Shown: one piece after another, positions 17,941 to 26,040 of the stretch | Numbering within the stretch: position 1 is the first letter of the stretch | Layout of the letters: the number at the start of each line of letters is the position of its first letter | NCBI GenBank assembly: GCA_037045225.1 | Contig: JBAOHZ010000009.1 | Coordinates: 2,108,001 to 2,172,000 of the forward strand | DNA from: Nitrospira sp. | Lineage (GTDB): Bacteria > Nitrospirota > Nitrospiria > Nitrospirales > Nitrospiraceae | Direction: 5' to 3' | DNA length: 64,000 nucleotides | Position numbers and translations under genes: made by a program | Notes under the pieces: generated by a model | Told to the model about the DNA's origin: nothing | What the model saw: only the letters and a program-made list of their open reading frames with translations | Databases searched by the model: none

Positions 17941-18097
17941 CGACTACTCTATAAGAGTACCCGCTTAACGTCATTGATCAATTATAACAATATCTTAATA
18001 TCGATAGTATATCGCTAGCAGTATATAAATTTTAATAGGTATGCTGTTAGCAATATAAAACTACTCAATATTATATTCTTTACAGTATGATGTAGCC
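17941..18097. promoter_or_regulatory. AT-rich control region in front of the Xre/Fic pair
   Basis: This stretch is far richer in A and T than the rest of the window. It contains several short inverted pieces (TATCGATA, and GCTAGCAG with CTGTTAGC) and TATAAT-like hexamers. It directly precedes the Xre-type gene, so it probably holds the promoter and the operator for autoregulation. The composition also points to foreign origin. Upstream, 17711-17940 shows nothing I can name. Confidence 0.5.
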
Positions 18098-18568
18098 ATG
18101 AAGAGAAAGCTGGTCACGATTCTTGACGATATCGCACTGTCACGCCTCACGGTTGAGCCTCCAACAGGGACCAGCCATCGTTCGCCCGGGGACTGGATAC
18201 GCATTCTTCGCAACTACCTCAGAATGACTCAGAGTGAATTGGCACAACGTGCACATATTACGCAGCCCAACCTGGCTGCAATTGAGTCTGGAAAAGTCGA
18301 TCCGCAGCTGGGAACGCTCCGGCGGATCTATGAGGGGCTTTCCTGCACGCTCTCTATTGAGCCGCGACCGCAAAAGCCACTTGAAGAAATACTCCGAGGA
18401 CGGGCACGCACGGTTGCCCTCAAGCGGCTCAAGCAGACAATGGGCACGATGGCGCTTGAACGTCAGGCCCCCGAGGAAGAAGCATTTCGACAGTTGCTCG
18501 AAAAGAGCACAGACAACATTTTACGCAGCACGAGGAAACGCATATCAGGGAAGAATGATGGCGGATGA
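18098..18568 (+). CDS. Xre-type HTH protein, 'mobile mystery protein A' type antitoxin
   Basis: The 156-residue protein has an Xre-type HTH at about residues 30-90 (LRMTQSELAQRAHITQPNLA, AIESGKVDPQLGTLRRI). The C-terminal half is helical and charged. It is followed, with a 14-bp overlap, by a Fic-domain gene. This pairing and the protein lengths match the family pair known as mobile mystery proteins A and B. I infer that A represses the operon and neutralises B. It lies behind an AT-rich region, consistent with lateral transfer. Confidence 0.85.
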   Translation: MKRKLVTILDDIALSRLTVEPPTGTSHRSPGDWIRILRNYLRMTQSELAQRAHITQPNLAAIESGKVDPQLGTLRRIYEGLSCTLSIEPRPQKPLEEILRGRARTVALKRLKQTMGTMALERQAPEEEAFRQLLEKSTDNILRSTRKRISGKNDGG

Positions 18569-19175
18569 GACGCACCTTGCCGGAGCCACACCGGGAGAGG
18601 ACACGTCAGGCCTGATAAACCTCTCGCTTGTCACACGAGTTGATCGAAATGCTGCGGAAGCCCAAACTATCAGTCTTGCCTATAACCAGTATATTTTTGA
18701 AGCACGAAGAAAAAAGCGCGGGACAACATGGCTCACGGATGATTTTATCCTCGCTGTGCATCGAAGTATGTTTGGCTCTATTTGGGCGTGGGGAGGACAG
18801 TATCGCAAAGAACGACTCAATATGGGCTGTGAGCCGCACCTGATTCGAGAGCAACTGAAGTTACTCAGTGACGACTTTCTTGCCTGGGATTCCACCGAGT
18901 CACACATGCCAGTCATAGAAGTGGCCGCACGTCTTCAGAATCGGCTGACGAAAATTCATCCATTCAGAAACGGCAATGGGCGGCACGCCAGGCTTGTCAC
19001 AGATATTTTTCTCCATTCCCGTAAGCACCCCTTACCTCAGTGGCCTCAGATTCACCTCATGGCTCAAGGAGAAGAGGTTCGAGCACGATATATTGGAGCG
19101 ATGAAGAGGGCGGACCAGGGAGATTTCTCTGGTTTGATCGAGTTTATGGCAAGTTGTTTTCCCTCACCCTCTTAA
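18555..19175 (+). CDS. Fic-domain protein, 'mobile mystery protein B' type
   Basis: From the first of two tandem ATG codons the protein has 206 residues. The Fic core reads HPFRNGNGRHAR, close to the canonical HxFx(D/E)GNGRxxR. The catalytic His and the GNGR anion-binding loop are present, but the usual acidic residue that binds magnesium is Asn. A segment WLTDDFILAVHRSMFGSIWAWGGQYR precedes it, as usual in Fic proteins. By family knowledge it would transfer AMP or a related group to a target protein; the target is unknown. It is paired with the overlapping Xre-type gene. Confidence 0.86.
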   Translation: MMADETHLAGATPGEDTSGLINLSLVTRVDRNAAEAQTISLAYNQYIFEARRKKRGTTWLTDDFILAVHRSMFGSIWAWGGQYRKERLNMGCEPHLIREQLKLLSDDFLAWDSTESHMPVIEVAARLQNRLTKIHPFRNGNGRHARLVTDIFLHSRKHPLPQWPQIHLMAQGEEVRARYIGAMKRADQGDFSGLIEFMASCFPSPS

Positions 19176-19391
19176 AGATACATTCGCGTTAAGAGGTGGC
19201 ACCGGATTCGGGCCCTGTGGTACGCGTGATAGCCTGACTTCACCGAAGCCACCAGCAGGTGGCGAACCAGAGGAGCGAGGCGATTAGGCTGTCCAATCAA
19301 CCGGGGCCACCTTTCGGGGAAATTCCTGGTCGCCCATAGAATTCTTCGGTGCTAGGTTGGGAATGGTCCGGGCGCTTGAGAAAGGGACATC

Positions 19392-19928
19392 ATGGGCACA
19401 GCACTTCGAGTCATTGCATTGTTGTCTAGGAGCAGCACCGTCCAGAAGCGGTCTGCCCCAAGTCGATGGGGTAGCTATCTCTCTGCCGGGATCGGTTTGG
19501 TGTTGCTGTCGCTGACATGGGTAGGGGATGGGCTGGCTCAACCGGAGAAACCGGGAACGTTTGATGAGCGCGATACCCGTGTGTTTAAGGCCGTTGCGTG
19601 CACCAAGGACAAGAAGCCAGTCGAAGCCCTGTACTACATTGTCGCGAGTCGATCAGATTTATTGGAAGGAAAGCCGTCTCCATCCTCGGAATTGATGAAC
19701 GATGAGGTGGGGAGCAACTGGCAGAAAATATCTTCGCAGCTGACTCTGGAGCAGGTGATGGAAGAACGGTATACCGATACCTATCACACTCTTCTGAACA
19801 AGATGATTCCCCGCCTACAACAGGAGGTCCAGGAGGAGACTGGCGTGTCCATTGCTGTTACAGAGGTGAACAGTAGGCCAATGGATCGGGGGAGGGACCA
19901 GGATGTGCCGGTTTGCAGTTCGCAGTAG
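19392..19928 (+). CDS. Putative exported protein, unknown
   Basis: The 178-residue protein starts after AAAGGGACATC. Its N-terminus is long and basic before a hydrophobic core (LSAGIGLVLLSLTWVGDGLAQ), fitting a signal peptide of about 50 residues or a signal anchor. The mature part is polar; one Cys occurs in AVACTKDKKPVEALYYIVASR and one near the end (VPVCSSQ), which could form a disulfide. I recognise no family. It stands alone between the Fic gene and a gene-poor stretch. Confidence 0.55.
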   Translation: MGTALRVIALLSRSSTVQKRSAPSRWGSYLSAGIGLVLLSLTWVGDGLAQPEKPGTFDERDTRVFKAVACTKDKKPVEALYYIVASRSDLLEGKPSPSSELMNDEVGSNWQKISSQLTLEQVMEERYTDTYHTLLNKMIPRLQQEVQEETGVSIAVTEVNSRPMDRGRDQDVPVCSSQ

Positions 19929-20357
19929 GTATCAAGATATATAGAGGCGGTTCGGCTGATTGGGCAGGCTCGCCGAGATCTGCACTTTGGAGCGGTGCGC
20001 ATTCGGTTCTGCTTGGGCCGGGTGCGTCGTATTCGGGTGGTGACCGCCACGATCCGCTGGATCTGCTGGAACCTCGGCTATCCTCCGATCTGGCCCACAG
20101 GTCGCGACGTCGCCGGCAGCCGATCTTTCGATCCTCTTCAGCAACGAGCACCCAGGCGAGGGTGCGCAAATCGATGTGAAGCCGGCTAAGGTCGCCGGTC
20201 AAAAATATTCAATATACGGCCCCTCGATGACCGTATGCGCTATCGCACTTGTGCCTGTATCTGCGCAAGTATCACGATACCAGTCTCGACATTCCTGCTA
20301 CGTGCCATTGCGAGTCTGACCCCTCCCGCCTAAAATGGGCCACCCTGCGAGGCGCTT
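19929..20357. other. Gene-poor stretch of about 430 bp
   Basis: No convincing gene is seen. Short frames on the plus strand (for example one with FSNEHPGEGAQIDVKPAKVA near 20125-20185) could be the debris of a lost gene, but I cannot name it. Confidence 0.3.
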
Positions 20358-20819
20358 ATGTTCTTCTCGTTTCGCCTCTTCCGTGGATTCCCCATTCAGT
20401 ACCTAGCGTTTCTTTTGCTTACATCAAGCTGCGTGAGTAGTGGCAACCCTTCCGTTGTGGATGAAGGTCGTACGTCTCAAGTCATACTCAACTCGTCCAC
20501 AAAGGAGGACGTGAAACGGATTCTCGGCAAGCCGAACAGCGTTAGCCGCCAATCTGGTAGCTATGTGGCCATTCCCGGGTTGCCGCCATCTCAGCCTGGA
20601 ACCATTATGGAGATTTGGAGTTACTCTCATTTGGATGTGGAAGTCGATGGCGCGACGTTTATCCCGATTGTGGGGCTCTTTGCTGGCGGCGCAACATCCA
20701 ACGTGAATACTTTCACGGTCATGTTTGATGAGCGAGGAATTGTGCGTCACATTTCATCGACGCAATCTCAGGGCCATTCAAGGCTAGGATCAAATGAGAA
20801 AGCGAAGCCGATCCCATGA
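20358..20819 (+). CDS. BamE/SmpA-like lipoprotein
   Basis: The 153-residue protein has a signal peptide with lipobox-like LTSSC, then the SmpA/BamE pattern STKEDVKRILGKPNSVSR followed by a strand reporting IMEIWSYSHLDVEVDG. The hydrophobic segment FIPIVGLFAGGATSN is unusual for true BamE. It is a member of the wider BamE-like fold (small outer-membrane lipoproteins), not necessarily part of the BAM complex. It lies among Rhs debris. Confidence 0.68.
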   Translation: MFFSFRLFRGFPIQYLAFLLLTSSCVSSGNPSVVDEGRTSQVILNSSTKEDVKRILGKPNSVSRQSGSYVAIPGLPPSQPGTIMEIWSYSHLDVEVDGATFIPIVGLFAGGATSNVNTFTVMFDERGIVRHISSTQSQGHSRLGSNEKAKPIP

Positions 20820-21071
20820 GGGCCGAATCCCTATGAACAAGGCACACAAGACCTCATTCGACAGTGAGACCTCTAGCAACGAATGGCTCGCACTGGTGAG
20901 TCGATCGAGCTGATCGTAGCCGAAGGCCTGTGGGCCTCGTCGATCCCTGAGACTCGTCCGATTCCCGACGGGGTTATAGACATACTCTGCCTTGTTGATC
21001 TGGGTGCTGGTGGCAGTGAGCTGATGCAGGATATTGGTCGCCTGCGAGGCGGGATCAGTTGCTGGCCCCAA
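20820..21071 (-). pseudogene. Rhs/YD-repeat gene fragment
   Basis: Read on the minus strand the frame includes AEYVYNPVGNRTSLRD and FGYDQLDRLTSASH, two successive YD-repeat units as found in Rhs proteins. There is no start, signal or core shell around them, and the frame then changes character. It is a broken piece of a large Rhs-type gene. Confidence 0.6.
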
Positions 21072-21090
21072 ATTTAGTTTTCTTACACTG

Positions 21091-21495
21091 CTATGATTGC
21101 GAACGGGCCGGTTTAAGTAAAGCCGGTTCGGTATCTATCCCGAGTTTATGCAATGAATCAAGAAATGCTTGTTTGCTGAGACCAGCGTCTATTGCGCGGG
21201 TTTCTGTATTAATAGTGAAGTATCCCGGCCTGCTATAGGATTTTTCAGGCTCGAGATCCGCGGCTGATACGTGCCCCACAACAATTGTTCCATAAACCTT
21301 ATATCCATCAACATTTGCATCTACAGCAACCTTACCATCAGGATGATAAATGAGAAATGCGCCTCCATATATCCTGACGAGTGAGTATTCTCTTGGGAGC
21401 TTAATGGAATAATCGCCGCAACCAACCATGAAACTACTGCAGAGTAACGCAAATACAATAAGCCTCTCCACAAACGTTCGACTTGCTGTTCTCAT
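21091..21495 (-). CDS. Small lipoprotein within the Rhs debris
   Basis: The 134-residue protein has a signal peptide with lipobox FMVGC. The mature part (YSLVRIYGGAFLIYHPDGKV) resembles small beta-rich periplasmic proteins. It is lower in GC than the housekeeping genes and lies between two Rhs fragments, the usual place of immunity or orphan partner genes of Rhs toxins. That role is inferred from position only. A short near-identical family may exist elsewhere in the genome; this could not be checked. Confidence 0.6.
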   Translation of the reverse strand: MRTASRTFVERLIVFALLCSSFMVGCGDYSIKLPREYSLVRIYGGAFLIYHPDGKVAVDANVDGYKVYGTIVVGHVSAADLEPEKSYSRPGYFTINTETRAIDAGLSKQAFLDSLHKLGIDTEPALLKPARSQS

Positions 21496-21619
21496 TTAGA
21501 ATCCTCCACTTCCAGAGAGACTGTCCGGCCAATCGGCATTGATCTGGTATGGCTTGCAGTCTGGGACTTCTGGTCCAGCACCTCCAAATGCTTCTCTAAA
21601 CCAGTCTCTGATAGAGAAT

Positions 21620-22179
21620 TTAGTGGGCAAGAATGGCTAAAGGTTCGAGCAGAACAATTAGCACGATGGCTTGATACCCGAAGTGGCCCACCGCGCTGGT
21701 GAACCCGATCTCGTCGTCGACTCCGTCGAACTGAAAGGCCTGGCCGGCGAAGCCCGCCGCGAAGCTCACCCCGTTGCGCAGGATACCGGGATTGGTCCCC
21801 TGTTCATCCGCCCTGAGCCTTCGCCCTTCCGCCAGTCCTCGCGATTCGTGGTCGGCAGCGGCAGGGTCAACCCATTACCCAGGCCCGTCAGGCGATTCAG
21901 CCCGGCATAGTGATAGCTGGTTGTCTTGGCCGCCTTGGCGAGGAGCAGTCGGTTGCCGATCTGGTCATAGGCATACCCCAGGGTGACGGCCGGTTGGTCC
22001 GGCGAGCCGGCTGTGTTCACACTCAGCAGCCTGTTGGCCTGGTCGTAGGTCATGGCCAGCACGCTATCCGGATCGGTGACGCGGGTCAAGTTCCCGACCT
22101 GGTCATAGAGGGAGGTGGGGTTCGTATCGCTAGAGCTTCCCAACCTCGGCTCGTTCGCGTATACGGGAATTGATCTCAT
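21620..22179 (-). pseudogene. Frameshifted Rhs/LamG gene fragment
   Basis: On the minus strand the first part reads YDQVGNLTRVTDPDS, MTYDQANRLLSV and YAYDQIGNRLLLAK, three YD-type units. After a frame change the sequence continues as NGVSFAAGFAGQAFQFDGVD, which is the start of a LamG/concanavalin-like domain, and soon ends. The order and the frame break show that pieces of a large secreted repeat protein were joined and decayed. Its 5' end overlaps the 3' end of the next gene. Confidence 0.6.
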
Positions 22180-22675
22180 TGAAGAGTAACTGATTCAAAG
22201 GCTTTCCCTGGCTTATAGCTTGCCATTGATACATGTAACGTAGCATCGCCCCACGACTTCGAAGACTCCATACAATGTGTGTACAAAAGTCGCCGCCTGG
22301 GTTATTTGGAAATGTTCCTCCCCAATCGTTATGACAGTAGAGAAGCGATAGAATTGCTTTTGAATTTTGTGCAACTCTAAAACTTTTTAAACAACCAAAA
22401 AGTTGCTCGCGAGAAACCTCCAAGTCAGGGTTTGCCCAGTTAAATGTGCTTGCTCCGACACGAAGCAGCAGCGTCTTATGTATGGCATAGAGAGCGATCA
22501 GCCATTTTTTTCTTTTCCATGGCCACCCCACAGCCTTTACGTCGGCAAATCCGACCGGGCGGGTCTCATTTGGCTGCATAGAAGACTTGTCTTGGATGGA
22601 GAAGTCTCCAGACTCCTCGTCAAGGACGTAGTATGTATCCGAATCGTAGAAATCTTGAAGAACAATGGAAGCCAT
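22130..22675 (-). CDS. Unknown soluble protein beside Rhs debris
   Basis: From the ATG at 22675 the protein has 181 residues. It has no signal peptide or membrane helix and is rich in Trp, Tyr and Cys. Motif-like stretches are WPWKRKKWLIALYAIHK and LLYCHNDWGGTFPNNPGGDF. Base composition is lower in GC than average here. Position next to Rhs fragments suggests an effector fragment or an immunity gene, but no family is recognised. Confidence 0.55.
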   Translation of the reverse strand: MASIVLQDFYDSDTYYVLDEESGDFSIQDKSSMQPNETRPVGFADVKAVGWPWKRKKWLIALYAIHKTLLLRVGASTFNWANPDLEVSREQLFGCLKSFRVAQNSKAILSLLYCHNDWGGTFPNNPGGDFCTHIVWSLRSRGAMLRYMYQWQAISQGKPLNQLLFNEINSRIRERAEVGKL

Positions 22676-22688
22676 GTTCACCTGTGAC

Positions 22689-22829
22689 TTACTCGCACCC
22701 ACAAGTGGCCTGATTAAGAAACGCTCCTACAGCAAGTTCTCCCCCATCAGCATTCGACGTTGCATTGGTTGTTGGCGCTGCCTCAATGCTCGCGTCCGGA
22801 CTATCTTCACACGTCGATGTCGGGGCCAT
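22689..22829 (-). CDS. Possible 46-residue ORF upstream of the unknown protein
   Basis: The frame runs from ATG to TAA and ends 13 nt before the ATG of the next gene. It is polar with a Cys-containing end (NQATCGCE). The frame is open about 14 codons further upstream. It could be the tail of an Rhs-type effector or chance. Confidence 0.25.
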   Translation of the reverse strand: MAPTSTCEDSPDASIEAAPTTNATSNADGGELAVGAFLNQATCGCE

Positions 22830-23057
22830 GGGTAATGTTGCTACTATCGTGCCCCAATAGAATGAATGGGCCAGCAGACTCTGATGCTATCCCACAAGTC
22901 TAATAATTCATTCCAAACTTTGTTTTCGTACAGGGATTAAAAAACGAGCTGGTTTCTTGTTCCGACCCTATCCTACCTCTGGACGATGCACGCAATTGCC
23001 GCTCCTAGCGCACGAAAGCGCACATATGCCTCCATACGCCTCCTTCCCTTCGCGTTG

Positions 23058-23121
23058 GCCCCCGTCTTGGTAACACGGGGGCGCTACCCACAGCGCTCCG
23101 TATAGGAGTTCGATAGATCCC
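23058..23121. promoter_or_regulatory. Hairpin leader of the rep gene (remnant copy)
   Basis: GCCCCCGT and ACGGGGGC form an 8-bp stem around a 9-nt loop (CTTGGTAAC), followed by GCTACCCACAGCGCTC and a ribosome site AGGAG before the rep start. The same order with only a few differences lies in front of the intact rep gene. Confidence 0.6.
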
Positions 23122-23214
23122 ATGGATTCTAGATTCACCCTCACCATTGATCGGCTGGCCTTTACGGTCTTGGCGAGCAATCCGCAGGAGACCATCAAGG
23201 TCCTCGGTGGCTGA
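23122..23214 (+). pseudogene. 5' fragment of a Rep gene
   Basis: The first 30 codons (MDSRFTLTIDRLAFTVLASN, then PQETIKVLGG) match the start of the intact rep product with two or three changes. A TGA follows directly at the deletion junction. Confidence 0.8.
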
Positions 23215-23284
23215 TGGAAGGCGAGGAGGTGAGATTGCTCGATGCCTGTCCGTCATGGTTACGCGAGCTGGTAGTGCCCGCGCT

Positions 23285-23473
23285 CCATTCCCTAATCTCC
23301 GCCACACTTTTGTGACGCGGCTGGTCCAGGCGGGAGTGGACCTCTACAAGGTGCAACGGCTCCTCGGACACAAGTCGCCGAGGATGACGCAACGCTGTGC
23401 GCATCATTACCAGGAAAGCCTGCGAGATGGAGTGAAATTTTGGACCGACGGTCACACCGTGACACAAACATGA
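23285..23473 (+). pseudogene. 3' fragment of a tyrosine recombinase gene
   Basis: About 60 codons match the C-terminal end of the integrase at 60803-61876 (LRHTFVTRLVQAGVDLYKVQ, RLLGHKSPRMTQRCAHH). The Arg and His of the active site are still visible, but the nucleophile Tyr of MTQRYAHH is Cys here, so it could not act even if whole. The reading frame upstream is unrelated. Confidence 0.8.
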
Positions 23474-23524
23474 CCACAGTGTTGAGGGTGTCGGAGAGTA
23501 CTGTCTCGGAAGTCGTTGAAAAGA

Positions 23525-23599
23525 TGGTGGGCGATACTGGTATCGAACCAGTGGCCTCTTCCGTGTGAAGGAAGCGCTCTCCCCCTGAGCTAATCGCCC
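23525..23599 (-). tRNA. tRNA-Val (CAC)
   Basis: The arms GGGCGAT and ATCGCCC pair, the anticodon stem CTTCC/GGAAG encloses TTCACAC with anticodon CAC, and the T-loop GGTTCGATACC and encoded CCA are present. Its 3' end faces the integrase fragment, marking it as the target site of the dead element. Confidence 0.93.
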
Positions 23600-23797
23600 A
23601 CGCGGGCGGAGTTTAGCACGGTCTGGCAAAAGGGAGCAACAAACTCAAGGGGCCTTTTCCGGTCGGCCTTCCGGTTCAATGGCTTCAGATGGCCTCATGG
23701 GCGAGGGCTGAATGGAATGGGCCTCGCGTTTCTTGACATCGAGAAAAGGCGATTCCTACAATGGGCCTCCTTCCATCTTTTCAAAGGTTTCCCATTC

Positions 23798-25114
23798 ATG
23801 CGTGAAGACATCGTGATCATCGGGGGTGGTCTGGCCGGCACAGAAGCCGCCTGGCAGGCCGCGAATCGTGGCGCCAAGGTGACGCTCTACGAAATGCGCC
23901 CCAAAGAAATGACCAAAGCACATAAGACCGGTGACCTCGCAGAGCTCGTGTGTTCGAACTCCCTCGGATCCGTCGATCCGTTGAATGCCCCCGGCATTTT
24001 GAAAACGGAAATGCGTCGCCTGAACTCGCTGGTGATTCGTGCCGCTGAGGAGGCGCGTGTGCCGGCCGGCTCGGCGTTAGCAGTGGATCGCGAGCAGTTC
24101 GCCCGGGCAATCACGCAGGCGCTGGAGGGGCATCCGAATATCCGGATCATGCGTGAGGAAGTCACGGAGATTCCGCAGGACGCCGTCTGCATCATTGCGA
24201 CAGGTCCGCTCACGTCGGAAAAGTTATCGAAAGCCATCAGCGAATTGACCCACGAGCGGCATCTCTATTTCTTCGACGCGATTTCGCCCATTATTGACGC
24301 GGAGTCGATCAATATGGACATCGTGTATCGTGCGTCACGGTATGGCAAGGGGGGCGCTGATTACCTTAATTGCCCGCTGGATGAAGCCGCGTACAATGCG
24401 TTGTACGACGCGATGATGACGGCCGAAAAGGTCCAACCGAAAGAGTTCGAAAAAATCGCCTATTTTGAAAGTTGTATTCCGATTGAAGTCATGGCCGAGC
24501 GTGGTCGACAGACCATGCAGTTCGGCCCGCTCAAGCCGGTCGGGCTGGAACATCCCAAGACCGGTGTGCGTCCCTATGCCGTGGTGCAGCTGCGTACCGA
24601 GAATGCGCATGGGACCTGCTACAACATGGTCGGGTTTCAGACCAAACTCACCTATCCGGAGCAGCGACGGGTGTTTCGTCTCATTCCCGGCCTTGAGAAT
24701 GCTGAATTTCTACGACTTGGAAGTCTGCATCGCAACACCTTCATCAACTCGCCACAACTGCTGCGCGACACGCTCCAGCTCAAATCTCGCGGCACGGTGT
24801 TTTTTGCCGGACAATTGGTCGGGGTCGAAGGGTATACCGAGTCGGCCGCGATGGGAGGGATTGCCGGCATCAATGCGGCGCGAGGCCTGGCGGACCAGCC
24901 GTTGGTGACTCCGCCGCCGAACAGCGCCCACGGCTGCTTGATTGCGCATATTGCCAAGAGCGACCCGGCCCACTTTCAGCCGATGAATACGAACTTCGGG
25001 CTGTTCCCACCCGTCACCGTCAAGACGCGCGACAAGGATCAGAAGCGGCGTCTTATCCAGCAACGAGCCGTTGAGGATTTTGACGCATGGATCGCGCAAT
25101 CCGGACTTTCCTAG
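23798..25114 (+). CDS. trmFO: tRNA m5U54 methyltransferase TrmFO (folate/FAD-dependent)
   Basis: From the ATG at 23798 the protein has 438 residues. It starts with the FAD-binding motif IVIIGGGLAGTEAAW, followed by the family signature EMRPKEMTKAHKTGDLAELVCSNS (read in two parts) with the conserved Cys. C-terminal parts GVEGYTESAAMGGIAGINAA and NTNFGLFPP are also typical. It makes 5-methyluridine at position 54 of tRNAs using methylene-tetrahydrofolate. It heads the operon trmFO-xerC-hslV-hslU, whose order is shared with the Bacillus gid-codV-clpQ-clpY group. It overlaps xerC by 28 bp. Confidence 0.96.
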   Translation: MREDIVIIGGGLAGTEAAWQAANRGAKVTLYEMRPKEMTKAHKTGDLAELVCSNSLGSVDPLNAPGILKTEMRRLNSLVIRAAEEARVPAGSALAVDREQFARAITQALEGHPNIRIMREEVTEIPQDAVCIIATGPLTSEKLSKAISELTHERHLYFFDAISPIIDAESINMDIVYRASRYGKGGADYLNCPLDEAAYNALYDAMMTAEKVQPKEFEKIAYFESCIPIEVMAERGRQTMQFGPLKPVGLEHPKTGVRPYAVVQLRTENAHGTCYNMVGFQTKLTYPEQRRVFRLIPGLENAEFLRLGSLHRNTFINSPQLLRDTLQLKSRGTVFFAGQLVGVEGYTESAAMGGIAGINAARGLADQPLVTPPPNSAHGCLIAHIAKSDPAHFQPMNTNFGLFPPVTVKTRDKDQKRRLIQQRAVEDFDAWIAQSGLS

Positions 25115-26040
25115 ACGTCTTGTCTGTCCAACAGAGCGCGTCGCCTCAAACGATTCGGGCCTATACGTCCGACCTGGCTCAGTTCCACGCCTTCGTGCTG
25201 AGTGTGCTGAAGCCGGGCGGGCCGCTGGTGCCTCAAGCGGTGACACCGGCTCTGATTCGCGAATTTCTCGCCGCACGGGATCGCAAGGGGGATAAGAAGG
25301 CCTCGCTGGCAAGAAAGCTGGCCTGCCTGCGCAGCTTCTTTCGATATCTCGTGCGTGTCGGGCAATTGGAGGTGAATCCCGCAGAGGACGTGCGCGCCCC
25401 GAAGCTTCCCAAACACCTTCCCCAGGTTCTCACGAAAGACGATGCGGGTGCGTTGATGGAGTTCCCCGGTGCCACAGCGCGGGAAGGGGGGCGGGATCGC
25501 GCGATTCTCGAGACCTTGTATTCCACCGGGGCTCGCGTCAGTGAATTGGTCGGCATGAATTGCGACGATATCAGCCGGAGCGAAGGGCTGGTGCGCGTGC
25601 GTGGAAAGGGCCGGAAAGAACGGGTGATTCCGATCGGGAGCATGGCCTTGGAGGCGATCGATGCCTACCACGCGCAGATCCAGACGGTGCCGGGGCCGTC
25701 CTCTGGGCGATCGGACGCCGTGGCCGTCTTTCGCAATAGCCGCGGGGGCCGATTGACCACTAGAACCATTGCGCGCATTGTGGCCAAATATTCGCGGCAG
25801 CTGACCGGCGGCGCGGTTCATCCTCACACCTTGCGCCATTCGTTTGCCACGCATTTATTGGATGAGGGCGCCGATCTGCGCGCCATTCAGGAAATGCTGG
25901 GACATGCCTCGCTCAGTACGACACAAAAATATACACATCTTGCGACGGACCAACTACTCGCGTTATACGATCGCACTCACCCTCGTGCCGTGAGTGCCAC
26001 GGAGGCGAGCGAGTCTACCAAGCGGAAGGGGTCGCGATGA
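25087..26040 (+). CDS. xerC: Tyrosine recombinase XerC
   Basis: The 317-residue protein has an N-terminal core-binding domain (about 1-90) and a C-terminal catalytic domain with all six active-site positions: Arg in STGARVSEL, Lys in RGKGRKER, His and Arg in HTLRHSFATHLL, His in MLGHASLS and the nucleophile Tyr in TQKYTHL. XerC/D resolve chromosome dimers at dif. The location between trmFO and hslV marks it as the housekeeping enzyme rather than a phage integrase. Its N-terminus overlaps trmFO, its end overlaps hslV by 4 bp. Confidence 0.94.
   Translation: MDRAIRTFLDVLSVQQSASPQTIRAYTSDLAQFHAFVLSVLKPGGPLVPQAVTPALIREFLAARDRKGDKKASLARKLACLRSFFRYLVRVGQLEVNPAEDVRAPKLPKHLPQVLTKDDAGALMEFPGATAREGGRDRAILETLYSTGARVSELVGMNCDDISRSEGLVRVRGKGRKERVIPIGSMALEAIDAYHAQIQTVPGPSSGRSDAVAVFRNSRGGRLTTRTIARIVAKYSRQLTGGAVHPHTLRHSFATHLLDEGADLRAIQEMLGHASLSTTQKYTHLATDQLLALYDRTHPRAVSATEASESTKRKGSR

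Larger units (their letters stand above)
23041..23524. mobile_element. Remnant of a tRNA-targeting Rep/integrase element
   Basis: From left to right it holds a hairpin leader, the first 30 codons of a rep gene and the end of an integrase gene, joined by a deletion, and it stops at the 3' end of tRNA-Val. Each part matches the element at 60797-64000, so this is a shrunken relative. It lies in the same orientation to its tRNA as the intact element. The stretch 22830-23040 to its left shows no gene. Confidence 0.75.

Noticed and set aside
23195..23629. Minus-strand open frame with LAQGESASFTRKRPLVRYQY
   Set aside because: It runs through the tRNA-Val gene and the integrase fragment, and its protein-like look comes from the tRNA sequence.
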